From Bradyrhizobium sacchari (GTDB lineage: Bacteria > Pseudomonadota > Alphaproteobacteria > Rhizobiales > Xanthobacteraceae), in the NCBI RefSeq assembly GCF_002068095.1, contig NZ_LWIG01000012.1:200194-263125 (forward strand): a stretch of 62,932 nt of DNA. The letters run 5' to 3'. A program made the translations under genes and the position numbers. Shown one piece after another: positions 55,160 to 62,932 of this stretch. The notes below the pieces were generated by a model, which was not told the DNA's origin, ran no database searches, and saw only the letters and a program-made list of their open reading frames with translations. How positions within the stretch are numbered: the first letter of the stretch is position 1; each line of letters starts with the position of its first letter.

Positions 55160-56031
55160 GCGGTCCTTCCCCTCACGCCGAACAGGCCTTGCGGGCGGAT
55201 CAAGAGCACCACCGCCATCAGCGCGAACATGACGATGGTGGCCATTTCAGGGGCGAACAGCGCCACAATGCTGACGGAGACGCCGACCATGAGGCCGGCG
55301 ACGACCGCCCCGACGATCGAGCCGAGGCCGCCGATCACGGTGACCACGAAGGCCTCGGCCAGCACCAGGGATCCCATCTCCGGATTGACGCTGCGCATGG
55401 GCCCGGCCAGCACGCCGCCGAGCGCGGCGAGCCCGACGCCGAGGCCGAAGATCGCGAGCCAGACGCGGCCGATGTCGACGCCGAGCACCTGCATGATGGT
55501 GGGATCGCGGGCGCCGGCGCGCACGATCAGACCGACGCGCGTCTTCTCCAGCGTCAGCCAGAGCACCAGCAGAACGACCGCCACCAGCGCAATCACGAAC
55601 AGGCGGTAGCGCGGGAAGAAGCCGATACCGAGATCGAGCACACCGACAAGCTGGATCGGGGTCGGAAATGGAATGCCGTCGCTGCCGAACACGATGCGCA
55701 CACCCTCGACCAGGATGTAGCTGAGGCCGAAGGTCAGCAGCAGCGGATCGTCGATGGAGCGTCCATAGAGCCTGCGGATCAGGACGAACTCGATCAGCAT
55801 GCCGAAGGCGCCGATCAAAATGGGAGCGAGCAGCAACCCCCACCAGAAACTCCCGGTGAGGGATGCCAGATACAGTCCCGCATAGGCTCCGATCATGAAC
55901 AGCGCGCCATGGGCGAAATTCACCACCCCGAGCATGCCGAACACGATCGTCAGTCCAAGCGCAGTGATCACCAGCACCGCCCCAAGGGCGATCCCGGAGA
56001 GAAGCTGCATGATGATCAGCGACAGGTCCAT
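55156..56031 (-). CDS. branched-chain-amino-acid-type ABC transporter permease LivH
   Basis: A 291-residue permease starting MDLSLIIMQLLSGIALGAV, with typical LivH motifs GLTIVFGMLGVVNFAHGALFMIGAY, GLSYILVEGVRI and GGLGSIVGAVVAGLMVG, and about eight helices. The ORF could extend 55 codons further, but that part encodes the end of the binding-protein gene in another phase. It lies 11 bp after that gene. Confidence 0.92.
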   Translation of the reverse strand: MDLSLIIMQLLSGIALGAVLVITALGLTIVFGMLGVVNFAHGALFMIGAYAGLYLASLTGSFWWGLLLAPILIGAFGMLIEFVLIRRLYGRSIDDPLLLTFGLSYILVEGVRIVFGSDGIPFPTPIQLVGVLDLGIGFFPRYRLFVIALVAVVLLVLWLTLEKTRVGLIVRAGARDPTIMQVLGVDIGRVWLAIFGLGVGLAALGGVLAGPMRSVNPEMGSLVLAEAFVVTVIGGLGSIVGAVVAGLMVGVSVSIVALFAPEMATIVMFALMAVVLLIRPQGLFGVRGRTA

Positions 56032-56042
56032 CGTCACAAGAC

Positions 56043-57284
56043 TTAGGTCGCGTGGCCGAGCTCGCTGCACGTCCGCAGCATGTCGTCGGAGCCCGCATCG
56101 TTGGCGAGAATGGCGAACAGATCGTTCTCGTTGGCCATGGCTGACTTCTTCTTGGACTCCAGCACCAGCACCGACTGAACCGACTGGTGGTCGCATTTGC
56201 GATAGTGCTGCGCGCCCTTTGTCAGATCATATTGCAGCTTCTCAAGGGCATCGACCACCTTGTCGGTGTCGGTGCCGCCGGCCGCCTGCATGGCCGCCAG
56301 CAGCGATCCGACGCCGGAATAGCCATAGGCGCCGTAGTCGGTCGGGATCGCCCCGCCATTGGCGGCCTTGAACGCCGCGTTGAAGACTGCCGCCGACGTG
56401 CTCTGCGTCTCCAGGCCCCAATAGTAGTTGGCGCCACCGACCACGCCCTCGAACACGTCGGGGCCGACCGCGAGCCGCTGGTTGTGCAGGATCACGGGGA
56501 CGACGATCTTCATCTGCTGCTTAACGCCGAAATCCACGGCCTGCTTGATCGCATTGGCCTGGTCGCGGCCGAAATTGGAGATGCAGAGCACATCCGGCCG
56601 CATCGACATCAGGCGGGGCATGAAGGTGGAGTAATCGGCCGCGCCGAACGGATGCAGGATCTCGCCGACATTGTCCGCGCCGATCGCCGCCTGCGCGCGC
56701 TTGAAGCCGCGCAGCATCTCGTGGCCGTAGGCATAGTCGGCGACGAGATGGGCGACCTTCATGCCCTTCTTGAGCGTCTGCCGCGCCACGGCCGCCGTCG
56801 TCATGTGCGGGTTGAGCGCCTCGTGGAAGGTGTATTTGCTGAAATCCTTGGCTTCGTTGATGGTGTCGGACTGGCTGATCGACACGTAGATCACGCCGCG
56901 AGCGCGGGTGACCTCGTTGACCGCGAGCTGCACGGCGCTGGAGAGCGCTCCGACCACGGCATGGACCTTGTCCTTCTCGATCAGCTCGAGTGTGCGGGTC
57001 GCCGCTTCGCCGGCGTTGAGCTTGTCGTCACGCACCAGCAGCTCGACCTTGCGGCCGCCGATGCCGCCCTTGTCGTTGACGAGCTTGACGGCGAGTTCGG
57101 CGCATTTGACCTGATCGCGCGCTTCCGCGGCGAACGGTCCGGTCAGCGGGGTCGGGAAGCCGATGCGGATCGCCTCGTCCGCGGCGCGCCCGAGCCGCGG
57201 CATGGCGAGCATCGCCGCGCCAGCCGAGAGGCCGGCGAGCGCGGTGCGGCGGGATATCTTCGACGTCGAGCCGGATTTGGGCAT
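56043..57284 (-). CDS. branched-chain-amino-acid-type ABC transporter binding protein (LivK-like)
   Basis: A 413-residue periplasmic binding protein of the Peripla_BP_6 type, start MPKSGSTSK after TTGGAGGAAATC. A twin-arginine signal (SRRTALAGLSAGAAMLA) ends near RLGRAAD. Mature landmarks are IRIGFPTPLTGPFAAEARDQ, RDDKLNAGEAATRTLE, VSISQSDTINEAKDF and YGAYGYSGVGSLLAAM. Related proteins bind aromatic or amide compounds as well as amino acids. It is the first transporter gene after the molybdoenzyme large subunit. Confidence 0.9.
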   Translation of the reverse strand: MPKSGSTSKISRRTALAGLSAGAAMLAMPRLGRAADEAIRIGFPTPLTGPFAAEARDQVKCAELAVKLVNDKGGIGGRKVELLVRDDKLNAGEAATRTLELIEKDKVHAVVGALSSAVQLAVNEVTRARGVIYVSISQSDTINEAKDFSKYTFHEALNPHMTTAAVARQTLKKGMKVAHLVADYAYGHEMLRGFKRAQAAIGADNVGEILHPFGAADYSTFMPRLMSMRPDVLCISNFGRDQANAIKQAVDFGVKQQMKIVVPVILHNQRLAVGPDVFEGVVGGANYYWGLETQSTSAAVFNAAFKAANGGAIPTDYGAYGYSGVGSLLAAMQAAGGTDTDKVVDALEKLQYDLTKGAQHYRKCDHQSVQSVLVLESKKKSAMANENDLFAILANDAGSDDMLRTCSELGHAT

Positions 57285-57307
57285 GATTTCCTCCAACTGT
57301 CTTTTTT

Positions 57308-59683
57308 CTAGAAACGCTTCAGGGCTTTCAGGACTTTTGCGGGCGTGATCGGAATCGAGTTGATGGTGGCGCCGAACGGCGCGAGCGCATCGTTGACGGC
57401 GTTGAGCACGCAAGCCGACGCCGCCGCCGTGCCGGCCTCGCCAACGCCCTTGGCGCCGAGCTCGGTGTCGGCGGTCGGCGTCTCGACATGGGCAATGACG
57501 ATGTCGGGCATCTCCATCGGCATCGGAACGAGATAATCGGCGAGCGAGCCGTTCATGAGCTGGCCGGTCTCGCTGTAGCGGCATTCCTCGAACAGCGCGG
57601 CGCCCAGCCCCTGCACGATGCCGCCACGAAGCTGCTCGTCCACCAGCATCGGATTGATGACGCGGCCGCAGTCCTCGACAATGAAATGCTTCAGCACCCT
57701 GATGAAGCCGGTCTCGACATCGACCTCCAGCGAACAGCCCTGGATGCCATTGGTGAAAGCGAACGGATAGCCTTGCGGGGCAAAGTGGTGGCTGACCGTG
57801 AGCTGTGCCTGCGTGCCCGGCGGCAGCGTGTCGGAGCGAAAATAGGCGATCCGCGCGATCTCGGCGATCGGCAGCCGCGGCTTGCGCGTGCCGGCATCGA
57901 CGACCTCGCCATCGACGATGTCGAGCGCCGACGGTTGCTCCTGCAGAATCAGTGCAGCGATCTCCAGAATGTTGCGCTTGAGCCCGCGCGTTGCCTGCAG
58001 CGCCGTCTCGCCGCCGATGCCGGCGCCACGGCAGGCCCAGGTGGCGCCGCCATGCGGCGTCACCTCGGTATCGCCGGTGATGACCTTGACGTGCTCTGGC
58101 GCGAGGCCGAGCTGGTCGGCCACGATCTGGCTGATGATCGCCTCGGTGCCCTGGCCCTGCTCGGTGACCGAAATCATGCAGCGAACCTCGCCCGACGGCG
58201 TCAGGCTGAGGATCGCGCCATCCTGCGAGGAGATGCGCGCGCCGCCGACGCCGTAGAAGGCGGGGCTCGGATTGGTGATCTCGACAAAGGTCGCAATCCC
58301 GATGCCGCGATAGACGCCGCGCTGGCGCAAATCGGCCTGCTCGGCCCGCAGGCCGTCATAGTCCATGATCTCATGCAGCCGCTTCAGGCAAGCCTGATGC
58401 GACAGAGCCTCGAAACGATAGCCGGTCGCCGAGGTCTGGGGATAGGCATCATCCGCGATCACGTTCTGCGCACGGATGGCGAAGGGATCGAGGCCGAGCT
58501 TGCTTGCCGCCATGTCGACCAGCCGCTCGGTGACGGCGCAGGCGATGGGATGACCGACGGCGCGATACTGGCTGGTCTGCACCTTGTTCTGGAAGATCAC
58601 CTCCAGCGAGGCGCGATAGTTCTTGAAGCGATAGGGCGCGCCCATCAGGCGGATCACCTGATTGCCTTCGACCACGCTGGTGCGCGGATAGGTCGAGAAG
58701 GCGCCGACCGCGGTCAGGTCCAGCACGTCCATCGCGAGGATCTCGCCCTTCGCATCCAGCGCCATCCGCGCACGGACGCGGTGGTCGCGGGCATGAATGT
58801 CGGAGACGAAGGACTCGATGCGGTCGGCGACGTATTTGACGGGACGGCCGAGCAGGATCGATAGGCCGACCACCGCCATGTCCTCGTGATAGACATGCAG
58901 CTTCATCCCGAAGGAGCCGCCGATATCTGTCGCGATGACGCGGACGCGCGCCTCGGGGATGCCGTAGTGGCGCGAGTAAAGGTCCTGGAACTGATACGGC
59001 GTCTGCGTGGCGTGGTGAACGGTCAGCATCCCGGCGGCGGGATCGTAATCCGCGACGATCGCGCGCGGCTCCAGCGTCACCGCGGTATGGCGGCCGAAGG
59101 TGAATTCTTCTTCGACCACGTGGGTCGCATGCGCAAAGGCGGCGTCAACGGTGCCGTTGTCGAGCTGGCTACGGAAGCAGGTGTTGTTGGCGCTGCCGGG
59201 ATTGATCACCGGGCCGCCAGCCTCGCGCGCGCTGTCGATATCGACGACGACGGGTAGATCCTCGTACGCGATCTCAATCAACTCCAGCGCATCTTCCGCA
59301 ATTGCCCGGCTCTCGGCGACGACGGCAACCACCGCCTGCCCGGCCCAGACCACGCGATCGACCGGCAACGGCAATTGGGGCGCCGATGTCATGCCCTTGA
59401 AATGGTCGAGCGTGCCGGTCCACGGCGTGCAGATCCTTGCGAGATCGGTGCCGGTGGCGACCAGATGCACGCCATCGAGCGCGCGAGCTTGCTCGGTATC
59501 GATCGAGACGATCTTGGCATGCGCATGCGGGCTGCGCAGGAACCCGGCATGGAGCATGCGCGGCAGCTTGAGATCGCTGACGTAGCGTCCCCGCCCGGCA
59601 AGCAGCCGCTTGGCGTTCGGTCGCGGCACCGAACGGCCGATATAGGAATTGGGGCGGTCGAGCGAGGTCAGCGGCGCGCTCAT
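57308..59683 (-). CDS. CO-dehydrogenase-family molybdoenzyme large subunit (substrate unknown)
   Basis: A 791-residue Mo-cofactor subunit of the xanthine dehydrogenase superfamily. Two Ald_Xan_dh_C domains are visible, with GRYVSDLKLPRMLHAGFLRSPHAHAKI, TDIGGSFGMKLHVYHEDMAVV, AVGHPIACAVTERLVDMAAS and GAKGVGEAGTAAASACVLNAV with the catalytic Glu. The active-site loop reads QYRAVGH, unlike the AYxCSFR loop of true CO dehydrogenase, so it is a hydroxylase of an organic compound. Its start overlaps the small subunit stop by 4 bp. Confidence 0.9.
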   Translation of the reverse strand: MSAPLTSLDRPNSYIGRSVPRPNAKRLLAGRGRYVSDLKLPRMLHAGFLRSPHAHAKIVSIDTEQARALDGVHLVATGTDLARICTPWTGTLDHFKGMTSAPQLPLPVDRVVWAGQAVVAVVAESRAIAEDALELIEIAYEDLPVVVDIDSAREAGGPVINPGSANNTCFRSQLDNGTVDAAFAHATHVVEEEFTFGRHTAVTLEPRAIVADYDPAAGMLTVHHATQTPYQFQDLYSRHYGIPEARVRVIATDIGGSFGMKLHVYHEDMAVVGLSILLGRPVKYVADRIESFVSDIHARDHRVRARMALDAKGEILAMDVLDLTAVGAFSTYPRTSVVEGNQVIRLMGAPYRFKNYRASLEVIFQNKVQTSQYRAVGHPIACAVTERLVDMAASKLGLDPFAIRAQNVIADDAYPQTSATGYRFEALSHQACLKRLHEIMDYDGLRAEQADLRQRGVYRGIGIATFVEITNPSPAFYGVGGARISSQDGAILSLTPSGEVRCMISVTEQGQGTEAIISQIVADQLGLAPEHVKVITGDTEVTPHGGATWACRGAGIGGETALQATRGLKRNILEIAALILQEQPSALDIVDGEVVDAGTRKPRLPIAEIARIAYFRSDTLPPGTQAQLTVSHHFAPQGYPFAFTNGIQGCSLEVDVETGFIRVLKHFIVEDCGRVINPMLVDEQLRGGIVQGLGAALFEECRYSETGQLMNGSLADYLVPMPMEMPDIVIAHVETPTADTELGAKGVGEAGTAAASACVLNAVNDALAPFGATINSIPITPAKVLKALKRF

Positions 59684-60204
59684 GTCGCGCCTCCACCTTC
59701 GCTGCGCGCTTTCGCCACCGCGTCGATGGCGTCGACGATCGCTTCATAGCCGGTGCAGCGGCAATAATTGCCCGACAGCGCGTCGCGGATTTCCTCACGG
59801 CTCGGCTGCGCCACCTGCGACAGCAGCTCGTGGGCATTGACCAGCATGCCCGGCGTGCAGAAGCCGCATTGCAGCGCGTTGCGGCGATGGAATTCGGCCT
59901 GAAGATCGGCGATCACGCCGCTCTCGGTCAGGCCCTCGATGGTGTCGATGGTGGCGCCGTCCGCCTGCACCGCGAACATCAGGCAGGAATGCACGGCACG
60001 GCCGTCGAGCTGCACGAGGCAGGCGCCGCAGGCGCCCATCTCGCAGCCCGCATGGGTGCCCGTCAGCTCCAGCGCGTTGCGCAGGCAATCGACCAGCGTC
60101 TCCCGCGGCGCGACCTCGCAGGCAACCTTGCGGCCGTTGACGACGAAGCGGACCCGCACAGTCGCGTCGGATTCATCCAGCAGGGTCCCGTCAAAGCCGC
60201 TCAT
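59680..60204 (-). CDS. CO-dehydrogenase-family (2Fe-2S) small subunit
   Basis: A 174-residue small subunit starting MSGFDGTLLDE. Two [2Fe-2S] clusters: GCEMGACGACLV with a later Cys (HSCLMF), and CGFCTPGMLV plus NYCRCTGYE. An upstream continuation of the frame overlaps the FAD subunit and was dropped. Coupled by 4-bp overlaps to both neighbours, giving a three-subunit enzyme. Confidence 0.92.
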   Translation of the reverse strand: MSGFDGTLLDESDATVRVRFVVNGRKVACEVAPRETLVDCLRNALELTGTHAGCEMGACGACLVQLDGRAVHSCLMFAVQADGATIDTIEGLTESGVIADLQAEFHRRNALQCGFCTPGMLVNAHELLSQVAQPSREEIRDALSGNYCRCTGYEAIVDAIDAVAKARSEGGGAT

Positions 60205-61061
60205 GCGCCCTCGCCCAGACGTCCGAGCAGGCGGCCGAGCAGCACGCGGGCGAGATGCAATCGCATCGCCGGCGGCACCTCGTCGCTGTCGGGCGGCGCC
60301 AGATCGCCTTGGAGCGCGGCTTGAGCTGCGGCGATACGCTCCGCATCCAGGCGCGAGCCGATCAGGGTCGCCTCCGCCCCCTTCGCCCGGGTGGGCGTAT
60401 TGCCGACAGAGAAAAACGAGATACGGATGTCGTCGATGAGGTCGTCCGTGCACGTCGCCATGATCCCGCAGCCGACCAGCGCGTAGTCCCCGCGCCGTCG
60501 CGCCAATTCGTCGAACGCAAAGCGCTGATCGGCCTTGAACAGGGGAACGTAGACCGCGGTGATCAATTCGCCGGGCTGCAAGGCGGTCTCGAACAGATCG
60601 ACGAAGAAATCATCGGCCTTGACCCGCCGACGGCCGGAGGCGCCGGCGATCTCGATCTCGGCATCGAGCGCCAATGTCATTGCCGGAAATTCCGACGCAG
60701 GATCGGCCAGCGCGACGCTGCCGCCAAACGTGCCGCGGTTACGGATCGCGGGATGGGCGACGAACGGCGCCGCGGCATGCAACAGCGGCGCGAACTCGGC
60801 GATCAGCGGCTCGCTCAGCATCTCGCAATGGCGCGTCAGCGCACCGATGCGCAAATGCCCGCCTTCACGGCTGACGCCGCGCAGTTCGCCAATGTGGGTG
60901 ATGTCGATCAGCAGGCGCGGTGCCTGCAGCCGCAGCGACAGCGCCGGCACGAGGCTCTGGCCGCCGGCGATGAAGCGCGCGTCATCCCCAGCGCGCGCGT
61001 GAGCATCCAGCGCCTGGTCGATCGTCGCAGCACGAAAATAGCTGAAAGCCCTCGCCTTCAC
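60201..61061 (-). CDS. CO-dehydrogenase-family FAD-binding medium subunit
   Basis: A 286-residue subunit with the FAD_binding_5 motifs ARFIAGGQSLVPALSLRL (pyrophosphate loop) and AIRNRGTFGGSVALADPASE (isoalloxazine site). First gene of the minus-strand run, 172 bp from the divergent TetR gene, so the enzyme and transporter may be one long operon under TetR control. The C-terminal CO_deh_flav_C domain covers about residues 175-280. Confidence 0.92.
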   Translation of the reverse strand: MKARAFSYFRAATIDQALDAHARAGDDARFIAGGQSLVPALSLRLQAPRLLIDITHIGELRGVSREGGHLRIGALTRHCEMLSEPLIAEFAPLLHAAAPFVAHPAIRNRGTFGGSVALADPASEFPAMTLALDAEIEIAGASGRRRVKADDFFVDLFETALQPGELITAVYVPLFKADQRFAFDELARRRGDYALVGCGIMATCTDDLIDDIRISFFSVGNTPTRAKGAEATLIGSRLDAERIAAAQAALQGDLAPPDSDEVPPAMRLHLARVLLGRLLGRLGEGA

Positions 61062-61233
61062 CGCCCGTTTCCTCAGAGATCCATCGGCTCATCAGCCGGG
61101 ATGCCAGATTTGTAACCACCTGGTCTCAAAATCCTGACACGCCGCCATGAGGCGGTCAACAAGAAATGACCATTTGGTTACAAATGCCGCTTTAGGCTAA
61201 GAAGGCAGCCTGAGATTGCTCAACAGCGACGAA

Positions 61234-61938
61234 ATGGCCCGAAAAGCGCAGAAACCAGCGAAGCGACCGGTCCGGAAGCGGACCGAGACCGACAAGTCCG
61301 CGCCAAAGCGCCGCAACATGCGTGCGCCCGACCGCGAACGGGCGATCGTCGACGAGGCGATCCGCTTCTTTGCCGAGCATGGTTTTGAGGGCCAGACCCG
61401 CGAGCTGGCAAAACGCATGGGCATCACGCATTCCGCGATCTATCGCCACTTCCCGAGCAAGGAAGCGCTGATCGAACGCGTGTACCAGGAGGTCTATCTC
61501 AGCCGCTGGTCGCCCGATTGGGGGCCGATGATCCGCGACCGGTCGCAGTCGCTCGAGGCGAGGCTCACGCGCTTCTATCTCGATTATGTCGAACGCGTGT
61601 TCGAGTACAATTGGGTGAGGATCTTCGTCTTCTCTGGCATGAAATCGTTCGGCATCACCGGCCGCTACCTCGACATCGTCCGCCGCGAGATCATCGAGCC
61701 CGCAGCGACCGAGCTACGCCACGATCTCAAACTGCCGGATGCGAAGGCACATCCCCTCAGCGAGCGCGAGACCGAGCTGTTCTGGGGCCTGCACGGCCGC
61801 ATCTTCTATCTCGCCATTCGCAAATTCATCTATGGAACGCCGATCCCGCCCGATCTCGACGCCATCGTCCGCGACGCCGTCCAGACCTTCATGGACGGCG
61901 CGAAGATGACGATGCCGAAGCTGCTGGTGAGCGGCTAG
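61234..61938 (+). CDS. TetR-family transcriptional regulator
   Basis: A 234-residue regulator; the ATG at MARKAQKPAK was chosen over a TTG six codons earlier. A basic N-terminal tail leads to the TetR helix-turn-helix (RERAIVDEAIRFFAEHGFEG and MGITHSAIYRHFPSKEAL), then an all-helical ligand domain. It is divergent from the molybdoenzyme genes and probably represses them and the LivFGMHK-type genes until the substrate appears. Confidence 0.9.
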   Translation: MARKAQKPAKRPVRKRTETDKSAPKRRNMRAPDRERAIVDEAIRFFAEHGFEGQTRELAKRMGITHSAIYRHFPSKEALIERVYQEVYLSRWSPDWGPMIRDRSQSLEARLTRFYLDYVERVFEYNWVRIFVFSGMKSFGITGRYLDIVRREIIEPAATELRHDLKLPDAKAHPLSERETELFWGLHGRIFYLAIRKFIYGTPIPPDLDAIVRDAVQTFMDGAKMTMPKLLVSG

Positions 61939-62932
61939 CTACTTCGAAAGGCTCGGCAGATCGAGCCCCTTGTCACGAGCGCAGTCGATCGCGATGTCGT
62001 AGCCCGCATCCGCATGGCGCATGACGCCGCTGGCGGGATCGTTCCAGAGCACGCGCTCGATGCGTTTTGCCGCTTCCGGCGTGCCGTCGGCCACGATCAC
62101 CATGCCGGCATGCTGGGAATAGCCGATGCCGACGCCGCCGCCATGATGCAGCGAGACCCAGGTCGCGCCGCTGGCGCAATTGAGCAGCGCGTTGAGCAAG
62201 GGCCAATCGGACACCGCGTCCGATCCATCCTTCATCGCCTCCGTCTCGCGGTTGGGGCTCGCCACCGAGCCGCTGTCGAGATGATCGCGGCCGATCACGA
62301 TCGGCGCCTTCAATTCGCCGCGCGCCACCATCTCGTTGAAGGCAAGGCCGAGGCGATGGCGATCGCCAAGACCGACCCAGCAGATCCGCGCCGGCAGGCC
62401 CTGGAACTTGATGCGCTCCTTGGCCATGTCGAGCCAGTTGTGCAGATGCTTGTCGTCCGGCATCAGCTCCTTGACCTTGGCATCGGTCTTGAAGATGTCC
62501 TCGGGATCGCCCGACAGGGCGGCCCAGCGGAACGGCCCGACGCCGCGACAGAACAGGGGACGAATGTACGCCGGCACGAAGCCGGGGAAATCGAAGGCGT
62601 TCTTCAGGCCCATGTCCTGCGCCATCTGGCGGATGTTGTTGCCGTAGTCGAGTGTCGGAATTCCCTGCGCATGGAAATCCAGCATGGCCTGGACGTGCTC
62701 GACCATCGAGGTCTTGGATGCGCGTTCCACCGCCTTCGGATCGGAGGCGCGCTTGGCCTCCCAATCGGCGAGCGTCCAGCCCTTCGGCAGATAGCCGTTG
62801 ATCGGATCATGCGCGCTGGTCTGATCGGTGACGATGTCGGGCTTGACGCCGCGGCGCACCAGCTCCGGGAAAATCTCGGCGGCATTGCCGACCAGGCCGA
62901 CCGAAACTGCTTTCTTCGTCTTTGCGGCGTCC
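61939..62932 (-). CDS. hutU: urocanate hydratase, partial at window edge
   Basis: The C-terminal 330 residues or so of urocanase, which hydrates urocanate to imidazolone propionate in histidine degradation. Landmarks: [69 protein letters not shown] and [20 protein letters not shown]. The protein continues past the right edge (normal length about 555), so its start is not in the window. The gene ends just after the TetR gene, convergent with it. Confidence 0.96.
   Translation of the reverse strand, partial: DAAKTKKAVSVGLVGNAAEIFPELVRRGVKPDIVTDQTSAHDPINGYLPKGWTLADWEAKRASDPKAVERASKTSMVEHVQAMLDFHAQGIPTLDYGNNIRQMAQDMGLKNAFDFPGFVPAYIRPLFCRGVGPFRWAALSGDPEDIFKTDAKVKELMPDDKHLHNWLDMAKERIKFQGLPARICWVGLGDRHRLGLAFNEMVARGELKAPIVIGRDHLDSGSVASPNRETEAMKDGSDAVSDWPLLNALLNCASGATWVSLHHGGGVGIGYSQHAGMVIVADGTPEAAKRIERVLWNDPASGVMRHADAGYDIAIDCARDKGLDLPSLSK

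Noticed and set aside
57308..61061. Aerobic CO dehydrogenase (coxMSL)
   Set aside because: Subunit order and cofactors fit the family, but the large-subunit active-site loop lacks the AYxCSFR cysteine motif of true CO dehydrogenase.

Overview
The window is high-GC alphaproteobacterial DNA, very probably Bradyrhizobium or a close relative. Three things point there: a subclass B3 metallo-beta-lactamase very close to BJP-1 of Bradyrhizobium, palindromic intergenic repeats of types I recall from Bradyrhizobium/Rhodopseudomonas genomes, and the content of the cluster itself. No tRNA, rRNA, CRISPR array, transposase or phage gene was seen.

About 41 kb (positions 1-40700) is a lanthanide (Ln)-dependent alcohol/methanol oxidation island. 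Reading left to right: a TonB-dependent receptor; a divergent FlhS/FlhR-like two-component pair; S-formylglutathione hydrolase; an ABC-2 type export/uptake set typical of PQQ-dehydrogenase loci (binding protein, beta-propeller, ATPase, permease, helper); a 'quinoprotein relay' block (CXXCW protein, XoxJ-like binding protein, SoxH-like metallohydrolase, SoxYZ-like carrier); a NitT/TauT-like ABC transporter; a pentapeptide-repeat protein and small exported proteins; an outer-membrane barrel; an isolated 26-codon pqqA; a lanmodulin gene (lanM); a PQQ dehydrogenase with its cytochrome and binding protein; a short accessory segment; an AraC regulator; then xoxF, xoxG, glutathione-dependent formaldehyde dehydrogenase and gfa. 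It ends with an IorAB-like molybdoenzyme and a Rieske protein plus a third PQQ dehydrogenase. All three quinoproteins carry the extra aspartate (D-x-D) that marks lanthanide enzymes, and no calcium-type MxaF is present. Methanol oxidised by XoxF/XoxG would give formaldehyde, which Gfa, the class III dehydrogenase and FghA take to formate through glutathione. The receptor, ABC systems and lanmodulin plausibly import, hold and deliver the metal.

Positions 40930-52689 are mixed: group 3 truncated haemoglobin, 3-hydroxybutyryl-CoA dehydrogenase, an FAD-linked 2-hydroxyacid dehydrogenase, a second-type HisC, tungstate TupB/TupA in convergent overlap, small exported proteins, an acidic low-complexity protein, a TonB-receptor remnant, the BJP-1-like lactamase and a GGDEF/EAL protein.

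Positions 52697-61938 form a catabolic module on the minus strand: a branched-chain-amino-acid-type ABC transporter (LivFGMHK) followed by a CO-dehydrogenase-family molybdoenzyme (large, small and medium subunits) and a divergent TetR regulator. The window ends inside urocanase (hutU).

The most unusual part is the minus-strand series lanM - pqqA - outer-membrane barrel (21873-20303), which puts a lanthanide-binding protein, the PQQ precursor peptide and an uncharacterised envelope protein in one probable transcription unit. Long open frames opposite most large genes are GC-driven shadows and were left out.
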